Shown: one piece after another, positions 28,641 through 41,000 of the stretch
Numbering within the stretch: the first letter of the stretch is position 1
How the letters are laid out: each line of letters starts with the position of its first letter
Assembly (NCBI RefSeq): GCF_003945595.2
Contig: NW_024104420.1
Span: 866,201 to 930,200, forward strand
DNA: 64,000 nucleotides
Origin: Pipra filicauda
Taxonomy: Eukaryota; Chordata; Aves; Passeriformes; Pipridae
Direction: 5' to 3'
Notes under the pieces: generated by a model
Told to the model about the DNA's origin: nothing
The model's database searches: none
Seen by the model: the letters and a program-made list of their open reading frames with translations, nothing else
Program-made: the position numbers and the translations under genes

Positions 28641-28824
28641 GTGGTTGTAGCGGGTTTCTGTGGCTGGGTTGGTGGAGGGGGGGCCACAGAGGTGGCTTTT
28701 GTTAGAAGCTGTCAGAAGCTTCCCCTGTCCGGTGCAGCCAATGCCAGCCGGCTCCAGGATGGACTTCCTGCCACTGGCCAAGGCCAAGCCAGTCAGGAGT
28801 AACAGTAACACCTCTGTGATAACA

Positions 28825-28832
28825 TATTTAAG
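28825..28832 (+). promoter_or_regulatory. TATA-like element of the solo LTR
   Basis: TATTTAAG within the LTR, at the same relative place as TATTTAAG (minus strand, 61951-61958) in the related LTR at 61 kb. Conservation between the two copies supports it as the LTR promoter. Confidence 0.5.
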
Positions 28833-29503
28833 AAAAGAAGGTTGTTGTGCAGAAAAGAATTCTAACCCGGGAAGAGCAGAGTGAGAACATGGGAACAACA
28901 AGGCAAACGCCAAGGTCAGTGCAGAAGGAGGGGCAGTAGGATCTCCAGGCACCGGAGCTGAGGCCCCTGTAACCCCTGGTTCAGACCATGGTGGAGCAGC
29001 TGTGCCCCTGCAGCCCATGGAGTAGCCCATGCTGGAGCAGGTGGATGCATGAAGGAGGCTGTGACCCTGTGGGAGGCCCAGGATAGAGCAGGGTCCTGCC
29101 GGAGACCTGCAGCCCATGGAGAGGGAAGCCCACGCTGGAGCAGGTTTTTCCCAGGTAGGACTTGTGGCCCCTGTGGGGGACCCACGCTGGTACAGCTCAT
29201 TCATGAAGGACTGCACCCCATGGAGGAGTGACCCACAGGACAGCAGTTTGGGAAGAGCTGCTGCCCGAGGGATGGACTCATGCCGGAGGTCCATCAAGGA
29301 TTGTCTCCCATTGGAGGGACCCCACAGGAGCAGGGGAAAGACTCCTCTCTCTGAGCAGCAGCAGAAACAACAACTGACCATAACCCCCATTCCCTGTCTC
29401 CCTGCACTGCTGGGGGGAGGAGGGAGAATGTGGAAGGAAGGAGGGGTGGGGGGAAGGTGTTTTTAAGATTGTTTTATCACTCTTTGGCTCTTGTCCTGTT
29501 AGT

Positions 29504-29509
29504 AATAAA
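29504..29509 (+). terminator. Poly(A) signal AATAAA of the solo LTR
   Basis: The only canonical AATAAA in the LTR on the sense strand, about 200 bp before its 3' end. Confidence 0.5.
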
Positions 29510-29854
29510 TTCAAGTAATATCCCCCACTTGGGGTCTGTTTTGCTCGTGAAGGTAATCAGTAACTGACGTCTCCCAGCTATTATCTCAACTCATGAATCC
29601 TTAGCTTTTCTTTTTTTTTTCTTCCTCTCCTCTGTCCAGTTGCAGAGGGAGAGTGAGAGAGTGGCTTTAGTTGGTACCTGGCATCCAGTCAGGGTCAACC
29701 CACTACAGTGGTACACCATAAACTCCCACTTTTCTACATGTATCTTTCGTGCCCATAAATCTGTATATATAATGCTAAAAAATATGTGTATTAAGAAAAA
29801 GGAACTGTGAAGAACTAACTTTGAGACTAGGGATCCTTACATCCTTACATCCTT

Positions 29855-32070
29855 AGGGATGTAAGGAGAGCCATCATTAAAACTTCTACTCTGGACTTCC
29901 GGAGGGCAGATTTTGGCCTATTCAAAAAACTAATTCAGGGCATACCCTGGGAAACAACCCTTAAAGGCAAGGGGGTCCAGGAGGGATGGACATGCTTCAA
30001 ACAGGCAATTTTGAGCGCACAGGAACAGGCTATTCCAGTGTGCCGAAAGGCCAGCCGGAGGGGAAGACGGCCGGCTTGGTTAAATAGGGAGGTTCTGAAA
30101 GAAATCAGGGATAAAAAGAAAGTTTACAGACTGTGGAAAAAAGGGCTGGCTACTTATGAAGAATTTACGAAGAGAGCTAGGTCATGCAGGAAAAAAATTA
30201 GGGAAAGAAAAGTGGAATTTGAAGTTAATTTGGCTAATTCAGTTAGGGATAACAAAAAGTCCTTTTATAAATACATTAATAGCAAAAGGAGGGGCAAGGA
30301 AAACCTCAATTCTCTGTTGGACTTGGAGGGAAATATAGTTAACAAAGATAAGGAGAAGGCTGAGGTACTTAACACCTACTTTGCCTCAGTTTTTAGCAGT
30401 AAGACAGGTGGCCCTCAGAACAACTGGCCTCTAGAGCAGATAGACAGAGACAGAGAGATGAATAGCCCTCCTGTATTCCAGGAGGATGTAGTTAGCAACT
30501 TACTGAGCCAGCTGGATCCTAACAAGTCTATGGGACCAGACGGGATCCATCCCAGGGTGATGAGGGAGCTGGCAGAAGAGCTTGCCAAACCGCTCTCCAT
30601 CATCTTCCAACAGTCCTGGCTCTCTGGGAAGGTCCCAGATGATTGGAGGTTGGCGAATGTCACCCCAATCCACAAAAAAGGCTGCAAGCAGGACCCTGGC
30701 AACTACAGGCCTGTCAGCCTGACCTCGGTGCCTGGCAGGGTTATGGAGCAGATCATCCTGAGTGCAATCACACAGCACCTTCAGGATGGACAAGGGATTA
30801 GACCCAGCCAGCATGGGTTTAGGAGGGGCAGGTCCTGTCTGACCAACCTGATCTCTTTTTACGATCAGGTGACCCACCTGGTGGATGAGGGGAAGGCTGT
30901 GGATGTGGTCTATCTAGACTTCAGCAAGGCCTTTGACACTGTCTCCCATAATATACTCCTGGAAAAGCTGGTAGCCCATGGCTTGGACAAGTGTACCCTC
31001 TCCTGGATTAGGAGCTGGCTGGAGGGTCGGGCCCAGAGAGTGCTGGTGAATGGAGCTGCATCCAGCTGGCAGCCGGTCACCAGTGGTGTTCCCCAGGGGT
31101 CTGTGTTGGGTCCAGTCCTGTTTAATATCTTTACTGATGATTTAGATGAGGGGATTGAGTCCATCATCAGCAAATTTGCTGATGACACCAAACTGGGAGG
31201 GAGTGTCGACCTGCTGGAAGGCAGGAGGGCTCTGCAGAGGGATCTGGATAGACTTGAGAGATGGGCTGATTCCAATGGGATGAAGTTCAATAAAGCCAAG
31301 TGCCGGGTCCTGCACTTTGGCCACAACAACCCCCTGCAGCGCTACAGGCTGGGCACAGAGTGGCTGGAAAGCAGCCAGGCAGAAAGGGACCTGGGGGTAC
31401 TAATTGACAGGAAGCTCAACATGAGCCAACAGTGTGCCCAGGTGGCCAAGAAGGCCAATGGGATCTTGTCCTGTATCAAAAATAGCGTGGCCAGCAGGAG
31501 CAGGGAAGTGATCCTTCCCCTGTACTCTGCGTTGGTGAGGCCACACCTTGAGTATTGTGTTCAGTTCTGGGCCCCTCAGTTCAGAAAGGATATTGAGGTG
31601 CTGGAGCGGGTCCAGAGAAGAGCAACAAGGCTGGTGAAGGGACTGGAGCATAAGTCCTATGGGGAGAGGCTGAGGGAGCTGGGGTTGTTTAGCCTGGAGA
31701 AGAGGAGGCTCAGAGGTGACCTCATCACCGTCTATAACTACCTGAAGGGAAGTTCTAGCCAGGTGGGGGGTGGTCTCTTCTCTCAGGCACTCAGCAATAG
31801 GACAAGGGGGCACGGGCTTAAGCTCCGCCAGGGGAAATTTAAGTTGGATATCAGGAGAAAATTCTTTACAGAGAGAGTAATCAGGCATTGGAATGGGCTG
31901 CCCAGAGAGGTGGTGGATTCACCGTCCCTGGAGATTTTTAAACGCAGATTGGACGTGGCACTGAGTGCCATGATCTAGTAAATGGACTGGATTTGGACCA
32001 AGGGTTGGACTCGATGATCTCGGAGGTCTTTTCCAACCCAATCGATTCTATGATTCTATGATTCTATGAT
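29855..32070 (+). mobile_element. Young 5'-truncated CR1 LINE with open reverse-transcriptase frame
   Basis: Starts inside ORF2, after the endonuclease core (a [12 protein letters not shown] block at ~29890). It runs through the whole reverse transcriptase to the ORF2 stop at 31976-31978, the short 3' UTR, and a clean tail of three ATTCTATG octamers (about 32045-32068). The upstream edge is within a few bases; a small CATCCTTA repeat abuts it. It is the longest and best-preserved CR1 in the window. Without ORF1 and the endonuclease it cannot move by itself. Confidence 0.93.
29888..31978 (+). CDS. CR1 ORF2 remnant: reverse transcriptase (uninterrupted, no endonuclease)
   Basis: One frame stays open for about 700 codons to a TAG at 31976. 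There is no credible start Met because the element is 5'-truncated; counting from the Leu codon at 30011 gives 655 residues. RT landmarks by that count: Ser-Met-Gly-Pro-Asp-Gly-Ile-His near 175; NYRPVSLTS near 230; [13 protein letters not shown] near 300; [10 protein letters not shown] near 362; the catalytic Phe-Ala-Asp-Asp at 389-392. The C-terminal CR1-specific domain follows. The endonuclease is missing, so this is a relic of target-primed reverse transcription. No stop or frameshift indicates recent insertion. It is unlikely to be expressed as a host protein. Confidence 0.85.
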   Translation, partial: TLDFRRADFGLFKKLIQGIPWETTLKGKGVQEGWTCFKQAILSAQEQAIPVCRKASRRGRRPAWLNREVLKEIRDKKKVYRLWKKGLATYEEFTKRARSCRKKIRERKVEFEVNLANSVRDNKKSFYKYINSKRRGKENLNSLLDLEGNIVNKDKEKAEVLNTYFASVFSSKTGGPQNNWPLEQIDRDREMNSPPVFQEDVVSNLLSQLDPNKSMGPDGIHPRVMRELAEELAKPLSIIFQQSWLSGKVPDDWRLANVTPIHKKGCKQDPGNYRPVSLTSVPGRVMEQIILSAITQHLQDGQGIRPSQHGFRRGRSCLTNLISFYDQVTHLVDEGKAVDVVYLDFSKAFDTVSHNILLEKLVAHGLDKCTLSWIRSWLEGRAQRVLVNGAASSWQPVTSGVPQGSVLGPVLFNIFTDDLDEGIESIISKFADDTKLGGSVDLLEGRRALQRDLDRLERWADSNGMKFNKAKCRVLHFGHNNPLQRYRLGTEWLESSQAERDLGVLIDRKLNMSQQCAQVAKKANGILSCIKNSVASRSREVILPLYSALVRPHLEYCVQFWAPQFRKDIEVLERVQRRATRLVKGLEHKSYGERLRELGLFSLEKRRLRGDLITVYNYLKGSSSQVGGGLFSQALSNRTRGHGLKLRQGKFKLDIRRKFFTERVIRHWNGLPREVVDSPSLEIFKRRLDVALSAMI

Positions 32071-35000
32071 ACCAATACAACCATTTAAGAATGGCATATT
32101 TGTTGTAGGTTACATGGTCTTGATACTTTGCAACAGATGATTTTCTCAGCCCCATAGATAATCTGAAATCTGAAAATACTGCTCCACCAGGAGGGAACAG
32201 AGTACTGATAAGATTTTTTTTTTCCCCTCCTATATTTAAGTGAGAACCAAAAATACTCAGGCAGGGAAAACTGGTAATATTGAAACCTGTTGCGATTTAA
32301 CAGGTTGGAGATTATTCAAGAACATCATTTTACTAAGTGCCTTTACAAACCCAGCCTCTGATTGGATGACACAGTGGGACCCCACCCCAGAGCCCCAGAG
32401 TGGCCTTTAAACTTTTGCCAAGATCTCTTATTCCCTAAAGTTTACCATTAAAGTATCCCCTGAGAAAATGTGCGCAGAGTTTCTCCTTTGCACTCTCTCT
32501 TAAGGTATTGAAAGAACCGAAGGCTCTTCTAATAAGTCCAGAGAGCAGATAATGTAGAGGAGCCTTGTATATTTTTAAAGTAAAACTCTCTTGGTGAGCT
32601 CATACTTTGAGACCTGGAGTCTTACATAGTGTTTTACATCTGTACATCCAAGACTTTACTCTGATGTTGACTTTTTCCTGCACCGCGTACTGGTCATAGA
32701 TACTAATCTTGAGTGGAACAGAAAGTCCTCTCTACTTTACTGCAAAAAGCTCTTCCTTTTGCTCTTGGTACCTAGGCTAACTGAACATGCCTCTCAGTAT
32801 TGTGGCAGACTGCTTTGTAGGAGCATAATTCAGGTGTTTAATTCTTTCATCTGCTTTGTGGCCCGAATAGCTGTTATTGATGATTTTGGCATGTTGATTT
32901 TATTTCTACTCCAATGTATTTACCTTAAGAATATTCTAGTTAGTTGATGCCAACTAGTAACAACCTGTTTTCTTTTGAAGGTACAGTTTGCTGTATTGAA
33001 TATACACATGAATTCGTTTGGAGGTTTTAGGTTTTGTTTTCTTCCTGCTACTTGGAAACCTTCTGTTCATGATTGCTAGCTTTTAGGAGTAGTATTCTCA
33101 GAAATGAGTAATAAACCTATGTCTTTACAAGAATCCATGCAAAGGAATGTTAGCCAGCTTGGAAGGTGGTTGGTTGGTTCTGAAGGATTCTCACGTGCTT
33201 TCATCTAGAACAGTCTCTGTTTTGGAATATTGTGTTTCAAACCCGTCCACATCTCTTTTATCTGGAGTATTTTGGGGACCTTTCTTGTCATGCAACAGCA
33301 ACAATACCAGTACAGTGGCAGGACCTACAGACTGACAATAGCAACACACTACATCCTTTTTTTTTCAGGGTAGCTGCTGTTTTGAATGTTTTTTCTTTGC
33401 CACGGATAAGTGCCCTTATCTTGGATTGCAAAGCCACACCTGTTTACCAAACATCTCAGATAGCTCTTTAGTGATATTGATAAATTTAGTAGAAAATAAG
33501 GAGGCTTTTGCAAGCATCTTAGCACTGCATATACTCTATTTAACCTAGAGGAGAGGAAAATTGTCCTTTATTGAAATATGTGCTTTGTAGTGTTTAGATT
33601 AATTCTGTATACATGTAAATAAGGTGCTGTCTGGACTCCAGATTTTGTACCATTGGACTTACGAATTCAGTTGTTTGCCCTTCTGGAATAACTGAGTTAC
33701 TGCTAAACATGGTAAATTGGTAAACATTGTAAATTGCTGTGATTTTTAATCATGGCACAATATTATTTTATATCTCATTTTCCTTCTCCTTACATTCCTT
33801 ACAGTCTTCCTGCTGGCTTGCAATTATGTCCATCCTTTAAAAAGTAAATTGCAGGTCCACTGACATATGTCCTCTTCGGTCATTTATGGGTTCTCTGATT
33901 AAAGGAGGAGAGCAGCAATAACGGATGAGAAAAGTTACATAAGCTTCCTATCTACTAGTATCGGCTTCAGAGAAGCCTGTGCTGAATTTTATGTTTTCTA
34001 GTCACTGGAATTGTTCTTAATTAGTTTATTTGAGAGGAGTTCAATACACCTTCCAGCTGTCATCAATAATTACAGTTAACAGCTCTTTAGATGTTGACAA
34101 GTGCATTCATAATCAGAGAATATTAAATGAGTAAAAAGGGGGAGGAGCAGAAGCATGAGAGAGTGGTAAACTTGAGAAACTTCAGACAGAGGAACTCAGA
34201 TGCTGTCTCCTCTAAGGCTTATTCTCACCTCCCTACAAGGACCTCAATTCTAATAGTTATTTGTATTCTAGTTTGTTGTCAGTGCTACTTGTAGCACTTG
34301 TGCTGGGGAGTACTCATAGCCCAAGAGTCACCTTGATAAATTAAAATGCTTTGTAAAATGGAAGGAGTCAGTGGTATTACAAATAAAGTATTCCAAGTTG
34401 GATAAATAAGCATTTTTAAATTGTTTAATGTACTTTTATTTTTAATAAGGTTCTCCAGTATAATGCGATATACCCTGATAGAGATTTATGTCACTGAAAA
34501 TGTGTCTTCTATTTCGTTCCACAAGCCTTGGGGGCAGAGCGGCATTCAGAAGATGATGACTGTTTTTATATAACATTGCCTCCATCTAACATGAATGAAG
34601 ATCTGTGTAAAGAAAGGATGTCTCATTGCAGTGTTTTCTTTATGGTCATAATCATGAAAGAGTAAAAAGAGAAAAGGAAATATTTATATCTCCTAATTTC
34701 CACAATGTTTTTTTCTTCTGCTTTAGTTGGTGAAGATATCTTTCTACCTGCGTGAGAACGACTTCTCCATGATAATTCATCTGCAGAAAGAAATTTTGTC
34801 CTTTAGGCCACCGGCTGTGTCTCCAGCAGACTGACCTAGAAAGCATCGGACATCAGTAGATGTGAAGTCAATTAGGAAAAATAAAGTAGACTATGAATGT
34901 AATTGCATTTTTATGACTTCTATATTACCCTCATGATACAATTCAAATGTTTAGTCTTTCTAAAAATCAGTTCACTGAAGTGGCGTGTTAGGATCTTAGA

Positions 35001-38000
35001 TGAGTGGGTAGGCTGACCTCTGTAAGAGGTGGATGTCTTTGTGGGTCTCAGTGAGTACTATAAAAGTTCCCTTAGTCTGCTAAGTTAAATCACATATTGA
35101 AAGCTCACTGTGTCTCAAAGATAGAACCAAGAAAGGTACAGTAATATCTAAAGTTGTACAAATTATGTGGTGTGGGGGTGTATGCATCTTGCTAAGAGCC
35201 ATTTTAGAACATTAATCCTTTTACGTTTCCCTGTAGTACAAATGCCCTGATCATGTCAAGTGCCTATTTTCACTGGAATTAATACTATTTCAATAAAAAA
35301 TGGGCATCACGTAATCTGGAAGAAAAACTGAGAGCACTCACATTTAAATAAATATTTAGGTTAAGAAAAATGTTTTAAAATTTCTAATTATAAAAGCATA
35401 TAATCTTATACAATCATAAAATACTTTTTGAAAAGTTTCAGCATATCAGTATACTAAATATGTCATCTTTTTTAAAAAATACTTCCTCTTTTCCCTTCAC
35501 TGCCTCTGCCCTCTTGCATTTTGCCAGTTCTCTTGTTAAGACATGTCAGAAGGAGCACAAGCATAGGTTATCGTAGCAGTCAGTGGTTTATGAAGACTTG
35601 GATTTGAAATGGGAAAGCAGAGTCTATTGTGGTAACCTAGATTTCGTCTGGATCTCACTCAATTTTGAGTCATAACAAGTGAAGCTACCATAAAGTCTCG
35701 CAGTTAGGATTCCAGGACTACTGTGAACTAAGTAAAAAATGGAATAAATTGATATAGCTTCGTGTTTCTATCTGCAGCCCACTCAAAAAAAGAGTATGTT
35801 ACTATACATGCTAAAAACACAATCACAGTGAATTGTTGAGGTTTCATTGCATCCTCTAACTTTACCCAAATAGTTTCCTGTTCCGCACATTTAGGAAGGA
35901 AAAGAAAGGAATACATTAATGTCATACTAGAGTCAGAGTCTACAATCTTAGTGTTTCTAAAATTATTAGGACAGCAAGTACGTACAGAAAATAGAAATTG
36001 AGTTGCTACCTTTATCAATCAAGGTGCCTAGGCAAGATTTCAAAGCAGTATACAAGTATTTTGCATTAATTTTCATGTACTGTTCTTTACTCGTGCTGGT
36101 CTCTCCATTGAGATGAAGCACATGAGACTTGTGAAGCTGCCTGACCTTTTCATGAAGCTGCTTGACCCTTTTGTTCCCTGCTCCCCAACATCCGCTTCAT
36201 TTCTGGTCAGAACTGGTCTGTGCTCTGCACAGTTCAGCCTTCTACTGTGTGAATCTTAGTCTGATTTTCATGAACAATGGGCAGTGCAGTTCCAGATATC
36301 TGCTGTAACCTTATCTGAGCTCATGATAGCTTTGGTGCTGAGAACATTGTAATCCTGTTACGGAATGATAATAAAGGTAGTAGAGTTTCTGACTGAATGT
36401 AATACATTTTTTAGGTGTTTCTTTTTTTCATGAAGATAAAATAAGTCCACCTGAGGACTATATCAGGGAAATACAACCTTCCTAGCTCAAAACACACTTT
36501 AAAGAAATTTTTGATTATTTGGTTCTTCAGTGCTATTTTTTACATATGTGACCAAGCATAACAAACTATTAATGTAGAAAAGAAGGTAAAAACAACAACC
36601 AACCAAACTTCTCTTGTTTGTTATTTTTCCTTTTCTGAGGAAAAAAAAGAAAAGTTTTGAATGAGGAGATATGTGCCTCATGTGACCACACTGATTCAGG
36701 TGGCTTAAACAAATGCCCAGAAGTCATGTATGTCTGAGACTGGCAATGGTCAAAACTAAGGTCCAGTTTGGCTTTACAAAATTCTTCTTATGGATGACTG
36801 TATTCATGTTGGAAGGAAAATCAAACGTTTGATCACTATCACTTGTGGTCATTCATAGTTGAATGTGGCATTTCGTGTGAATTCATGTGAATTGTGGTGT
36901 TTTGGGGGTTTTTGTTTTGTTTCCAAACAAGATGTGTTTATATGCGTGCCTTTTGCAACTTGGAGTGTGGTGATTAATTCCAGGCCACTTAATGAGCCTG
37001 CAGTTTCAGTAGTTTTCATTGTCGAAATCTGAGGCCAATTTTGCCTGTTATCAAAATACCATACTTTACAAGGACATACCAATTTACAGCCAGAATGGCA
37101 TGCTTTTATTTAATTTTTCAGTATTTCAAAAAGAACTGCTGAAACCACTCACCAGAGGTCAAGTGCTTTGTTAATCAAGTCCCTGCTTGATGGTGTGAGA
37201 TCATGTGATGGCCTCTTGCTACCTTCTAGCAGGACTGTGATTAGTGAAGAAATTTTCATTTATTTATGGCAGTTCTTGTAAACACAGTAGACACTCTTAC
37301 TAAGTTAGACTTGAGAGTCTGCAGCACACAGGGAAACTTTCTAGTGAAGGCCAAGGAGACCTAAGAAAATTTTTTTTCCAGTGGTTTAGACACCAGAGGC
37401 TGTAATATATCTGATATTACATAGCTCTCATATAATAGAGCCATAAGGTAGCATTGGACTTAGAAGACTGTAATAAAATATATCTAACTGTGTTTCAACT
37501 CTAAGCTCCAATAGTAACCGTATTGCTACATCCAGTTAGTATTTTTTGTTGAATGTCTTCTCAATGTCAGAAGTCTTTAAGAAGCTTTCGTGGTTTCTGA
37601 GATTTTGTAGCTAGGGGAAAAATTACATAAGTTATTGGGTTTGGGGGCTGATAAAATACTATTTGTAAGTAGACCAAAATGGAGACATTAACTCATAATG
37701 AGCTGTGAAGAACAGCGCTCCCACACAGTTCACTCTTACCAAACCATTCCCCTCAGAAGAGGCCAAAAACGAAAGCTGTAGTGGGGTCCTGGGTTTTGAA
37801 ACACTGCTGGGTGGTAGGTGCAAAATCTGTTCTTTATATATAAATTTGCTGTCATGAAAAAAAGGCTGTAAACATCTTTGCTATTCTCTGTACTCCAAGA
37901 GTTTTAACATGTATATTTAATGGAGCACTCTATCACTCTGTTGCTAGGTGATTGACAGAGACAACCAGAAAATATGCTTCATTATGGGTTTTTTCACTTA

Positions 38001-41000
38001 TTTTTAAGCAATTTTGGAAAGAATCAGGCTGTACTTTAATGGCTTAGTCCCTGGTTTGATTGCCTTAGAGTTGTACGAAAGGAAACTAAAAGCAGACCAC
38101 AAAATATAACGACTCTAATGAATTTGCACAGGACTGATAATGGACTGAAGAAACATTTCTCTTCAAACCTTCTCTGGGGTTCCTGGCCCCTTACTTCTGC
38201 TCCCCCAGAAGACCTTGGGCAGGCAGTACTTTTCATATCCCCTCTTGGGAGTGCAGAGCCTGACTCTAGCCAGACTGGAGTATCCAGACCTGGATACTGA
38301 AATTAAAGACTTAATAAAAGCATTGGTTTGGTAATACATTGAGATGTCCCTCATCATATAGCTCAAACAACTCCTCGGTGATCTGCAGGTAGTAATTACT
38401 TGTGTCTTTCCCTCCCACCAGAGATAATGATTTACATATTTTTTACTAGCACCACTTTATGCTCCGGTTGTGCCAATCACCATTCTTTTTCAAGTGCTCT
38501 AATTATCACGGTTCCATTAACTCAGAATAATTATTCATGTTCTGCATTTATCTTGAAATTACTGCTGGTTTGTATATGAGGTAACAAAATACACTTGGAC
38601 GAATTTCTGGCTTTTACTACAGATACTGGTTGGCTAATGTAACATTCCTAGTAACCTTAGTTGTCAAATGATGGTTAATTTCCTATTTCAATCCTTTACA
38701 TTTATTTCTTTCAGCATAGATGGACTTGTGGAATTATTGCACTGTTTTGCTTACTGAAATTCTTTTTCAGAAGGAGTAGTGTCCTATGTTACATGCAACA
38801 AATAATATCTTATTGTTATGGAAAACTCATCTATGAATTTTAGCAATTATAACTACCTTTTGCAACAGACCTTCAATAAAGATTGAAAGCTCTTCTGGGA
38901 AATAAAATGATGCTATCCATACACTGTGTCAACACAGTTGTTTCAGTAGTCCCCTCTGTTCCTGGCTGTGAATTGGTGTTTGAAGCCCATACTGTGTTTC
39001 CAGACATGCTGTGCATGCATTTCAGCCTCCGTGTCTCCCTGTCAGTAGCTGTCTTTCTAAGAGCAGCTTTGCTATGCCACTCTTTCCTGCTTGTAATCAG
39101 TGATTTTAGCGGATACGGAAGTTGTTCTGTTTGGTTTCTTCTTCATAATAGTAGTATGAAACTTCTAATGCTTCTTGATTGGATTTTTAGCATTTAAGTG
39201 TGTTTTTTTAAGGTTATTTTGGAGCAAGATAAACATTGTGCCAGGAGCTGAAGTCACTGTGGCAGTACAAAACACACTTTGAGAAACATCAATTTAGAAC
39301 TTCTCAGTTGACAATTCTGTAATGTAATTAGCAGTTAGCTTAATTTTGCTGATATAAAGATGGGCATAGATGTCATCAGTAATTAATAAACTCACTGCTG
39401 TAAATAATGCTTGGCTTGCTCATCACAAACACTGTATCATCACTCATTAACTCCAAGCAACAATATTCAACACCTTTGAACAGTCTATTTTTTGCTTTTT
39501 TTTTGTTGGCCATGAAGGAATACGCACATATATACACAGTTCGAAATTCTAATTTGATTAACTAGTAACAAGCATTGTTATGTAGACTGGAATTAATTAA
39601 ACAGCACATTAACTTTGTGTACATCCTGCATCTTGAAATCGCTGATTCCTTCTTTAATGCTTCTAATATGAAGAAGTGGCTTTCAAATATATATAAAGAG
39701 TCATCATAATCTCAGATGGCAATTTCTAGGTTGCCAATTAAAACTCATTCTGGTTCATCTGCTCAAGGCATGGGGAAGGAGTAGGAGAGGAGGAGGGTGA
39801 GAGGAGGAGGCTCTACCAAAAATTGAGGCTGAAGTTTAGTTATTTCAGGCAGAGATCTATTGTCTACATGAAATTAAGTGCCTCTGCTGTGGTCCTCTCA
39901 CAGTTTCGTGATGTATGGAAAGCATCAAATACATTGCTTAAACTTTTGAGATCCATGTGGTAAAAACCACCATAAAGGTAGACATAGATCTTTCAAATGA
40001 ACACACATCTCAGTGCCTTCTGTGTAACCACTTCTTCACATTTAAATGAAGATGGAAAATATGTTGCTTGTGCAGAAATGTTGTTTATGTCTTATGTAAT
40101 TGGAATATCAATATTGCTTTCATGGTATTCTTTATGGCCAATAATGACCACAATATTCAGACCTACAGACACAATACTACCTGTTGTTACCTACCAAAAA
40201 CCTGTGAAGGCAATGCTCTGTAATCCAAAATGAGGGAAAAGCCAGACACTCTAGATAGCCTGTCTAATTAGTGCAGTAAGTGGTTAAGCACAGTAGGACT
40301 GGTCAGCAGTATAAATCTTTAGTATAGATGGAAGGGTTTAGCAATATCATTTAGATACAGGCACAACTGAAGTTTTAAAGGATCATCAAATCCTGTGTGT
40401 CTCTCTGTAGTCTGAGTGTAATTGGTTTCATTGATTGCCAGTACTATTACAAAATAAGTGGAGGGATGCTAATCAATTGTTTCACAGAACCAGAAGAATA
40501 GGCTCTGATAGTAAGTTCTTTGGAAGTTTTTGTTTAATTAAAAATTCAGTGAGATTGGAAGGAGAAAGAAATCATCATCAGTGCTGTAGGGTGCTTCTTA
40601 CAAATCCATAGGTGATGATTAACTCCATTCTGGCAATACAGCCGCATGGAAAGCTTTCCTTGGGAGGCTCAAATGTTAGTATGTTCCTCCAGCACACCTC
40701 TATGTGATGATGATAATTTAATTGATGATGATAAAATTTAATTTTCATTCATACACTGCAAGATGAAAGTTCAAAAATAAAAAAGTGGCAGATGCATACC
40801 TCTTAACTTGAAGTGATTAAACCCACAATATTATTTTTCTAGGCTAAAGTTACTGCTGGTTAGAGCAGCTATTTTAGACCCCGAATTTTCTGCAGTATTT
40901 GGTTTCAGAAGATCTTAAAAAGGAGCAATGTCTAGGGGGTTTTTTAGTGATTCTTTTTAAAAAGCTCTTGCATGGGGATTCCGGTTTCGATTACGTACTA

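Larger units (their letters stand above)
28646..29707 (+). mobile_element. Solo LTR (1,062 bp) of an avian ERV, with 5-bp target duplication
   Basis: It begins TGTAGCGGGTT and ends AACCCACTACA, near-perfect inverted ends with TG...CA borders. It is flanked by the 5-bp duplication GTGGT at 28641-28645 and 29708-29712. A TATA-like TATTTAAG lies at 28825-28832 and an AATAAA at 29504-29509, both on +, so sense is +. Much of the middle is GC-rich compared with the surroundings. The same LTR family, older and in opposite orientation, is at 61219-62079. There is no internal region, so it arose by LTR-LTR recombination. The long open frames across it (for example 28629-29390 on minus) are by-products of its composition. 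Confidence 0.88.

Noticed and set aside
28629..29390. A 253-codon open frame on minus (and shorter ones on +) at 28.6-29.5 kb
   Set aside because: It lies entirely within the GC-rich solo LTR, reads antisense to it, has no recognisable domain, and is explained by the LTR's composition.
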